From NCBI RefSeq assembly GCF_048007105.1, contig NZ_CP180352.1, positions 124,001 through 188,000 on the forward strand: DNA of 64,000 nt. Direction: 5' to 3'. Within the stretch, counting starts at the first letter, position 1, and each line of letters starts with the position of its first letter. The notes beneath the pieces are model-generated. The model did no database searches. It was not told the origin of the DNA and saw only the letters and a list, made by a program, of their open reading frames with translations. The translations under genes and the position numbers were made by a program. Source of the stretch: Minwuia sp048007105 (lineage in GTDB: Bacteria; Pseudomonadota; Alphaproteobacteria; Minwuiales; Minwuiaceae). This document shows positions 63,575-64,000 of the stretch, piece after piece.

Positions 63575-64000
63575 TTAGAGCAACTTCCGCGGCACGGCGC
63601 GGGTCCAGTGACGGGCGCCCACCGGCACGTCGTTCTCGAAGGCTTCCAGATCGCCGGTGAACTGGAACGCGTCGACCGTCGCCGTCAGCCGTGTCCGGCA
63701 TTCCAGCCGCACCGTCCAGCCGTCGCGCTTCAGGATCGCGGTCTGCGACAGCTCCGTCTGCGCCGAAAGGGGGTCATCCTCGAGGATGCGGTACCGCTTC
63801 AGCATCTGATAGCCGAGGTCGAGGTCGATCTCCTCGATCCGGGCCAGCGAGGCGCCGCCGAACTCGCCGCCGTCGCCCTTCAGCGTGTAGATCATCTCGT
63901 TGGTCGTCAGGTCGATCTCGACGGTCCGCCGCATCGGGAGGTGATAGAGCTTCCTGGTCTTCGATCCGGGCGCGGCCAGCGGCGGTTCGAACGGGCGGAT
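63575..64000 (-). CDS. CocE/NonD-type hydrolase, C-terminal fragment (5' end outside window)
   Basis: The frame is open from the right edge and ends at TAA 63577-63575, giving 141 visible residues. The beta-sandwich-like C-terminus, with LARIEEIDLDLGYQMLKRYR, TAILKRDGWTVRLECRTRL and a tail AFENDVPVGARHWTRAVPRKL, resembles the X-Pro dipeptidyl-peptidase C-terminal domain of CocE/NonD hydrolases. The catalytic alpha/beta domain would lie beyond the edge. An ATG at 63934 is internal. The 157 bp between it and the IS hold a GC-rich hairpin but no gene. Confidence 0.7.
   Translation of the reverse strand: MRPFEPPLAAPGSKTRKLYHLPMRRTVEIDLTTNEMIYTLKGDGGEFGGASLARIEEIDLDLGYQMLKRYRILEDDPLSAQTELSQTAILKRDGWTVRLECRTRLTATVDAFQFTGDLEAFENDVPVGARHWTRAVPRKLL

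Overview
The window is GC-rich, densely coded chromosomal DNA from an alphaproteobacterium, most likely a free-living or marine member of the Rhodospirillales or a related order. This rests on the tRNA/tuf/secE/nusG/rplK block, an ATP-synthase zeta inhibitor (DUF1476), purC-purS-purQ-purL followed by bolA and grxD, glcDEF, and a che operon with a CheZ-type phosphatase. I do not name a species. No phage, plasmid or CRISPR signature is visible; the only recognised mobile element is one IS5-family copy near the right end.

Layout. 1-3.3 kb (minus strand): the translation block tRNA-Tyr, tRNA-Gly, tuf, tRNA-Trp, secE, nusG, rplK (rplK runs off the left edge). 3.3-5.1 kb: an RlmB-type rRNA methyltransferase with a long RGG/RD-rich repeat extension, then tRNA-Thr. 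5.2-9.6 kb: a heparinase II/III-type polysaccharide lyase, a TAXI/TRAP solute-binding protein and a TauD-type dioxygenase. 9.6-39.2 kb (minus strand): a complete type I secretion locus in the order tolC, giant RTX protein, ABC exporter, HlyD adaptor. The RTX gene spans 25,093 bp and would encode about 8,360 residues, but one extra base near 30,078 splits it into two frames. 39.4-44.6 kb: zeta inhibitor, then purC, purS, purQ, purL, bolA, grxD. 44.6-48.1 kb: a membrane histidine kinase with an ethylene-receptor-like sensor, an NAD(P)-binding protein and a divergent TetR regulator with three palindromic operators. 48.1-53.3 kb (minus strand): rpmJ, HAD hydrolase, glcD, DUF559 protein, glcE, glcF. 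53.5-60.9 kb: an unrecognised 301-residue protein divergent from cheY-cheA-cheW-cheB-cheR, with convergent cheZ. 61.3-64 kb: tRNA-Val, an ATP-grasp ligase, an IS5/IS427-like element exactly at the ligase stop codon, and the C-terminus of a CocE/NonD-type hydrolase.

How the genes fit together. The secretion genes flank their likely substrate, whose N-terminal FecR-like domain, acidic linker, hundreds of nonapeptide repeats, FG-GAP propeller and LamG-like domain suggest a very large surface or secreted adhesin. Heparinase, TAXI protein and dioxygenase may form a small catabolic/uptake set. PurC, PurS, PurQ and PurL act in purine synthesis; BolA and GrxD are Fe-S partners. GlcD, GlcE and GlcF form glycolate oxidase.

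The most notable points are the giant RTX gene and its frameshift, which is flanked by near-identical 297-bp direct repeats whose recombination would restore the frame; a second single-base frameshift in cheA; the ethylene-receptor-like kinase; the triple TetR operator; the RlmB repeat extension; and the IS insertion that regenerates stop codons on both sides. All coordinates and residue numbers were worked out by eye.
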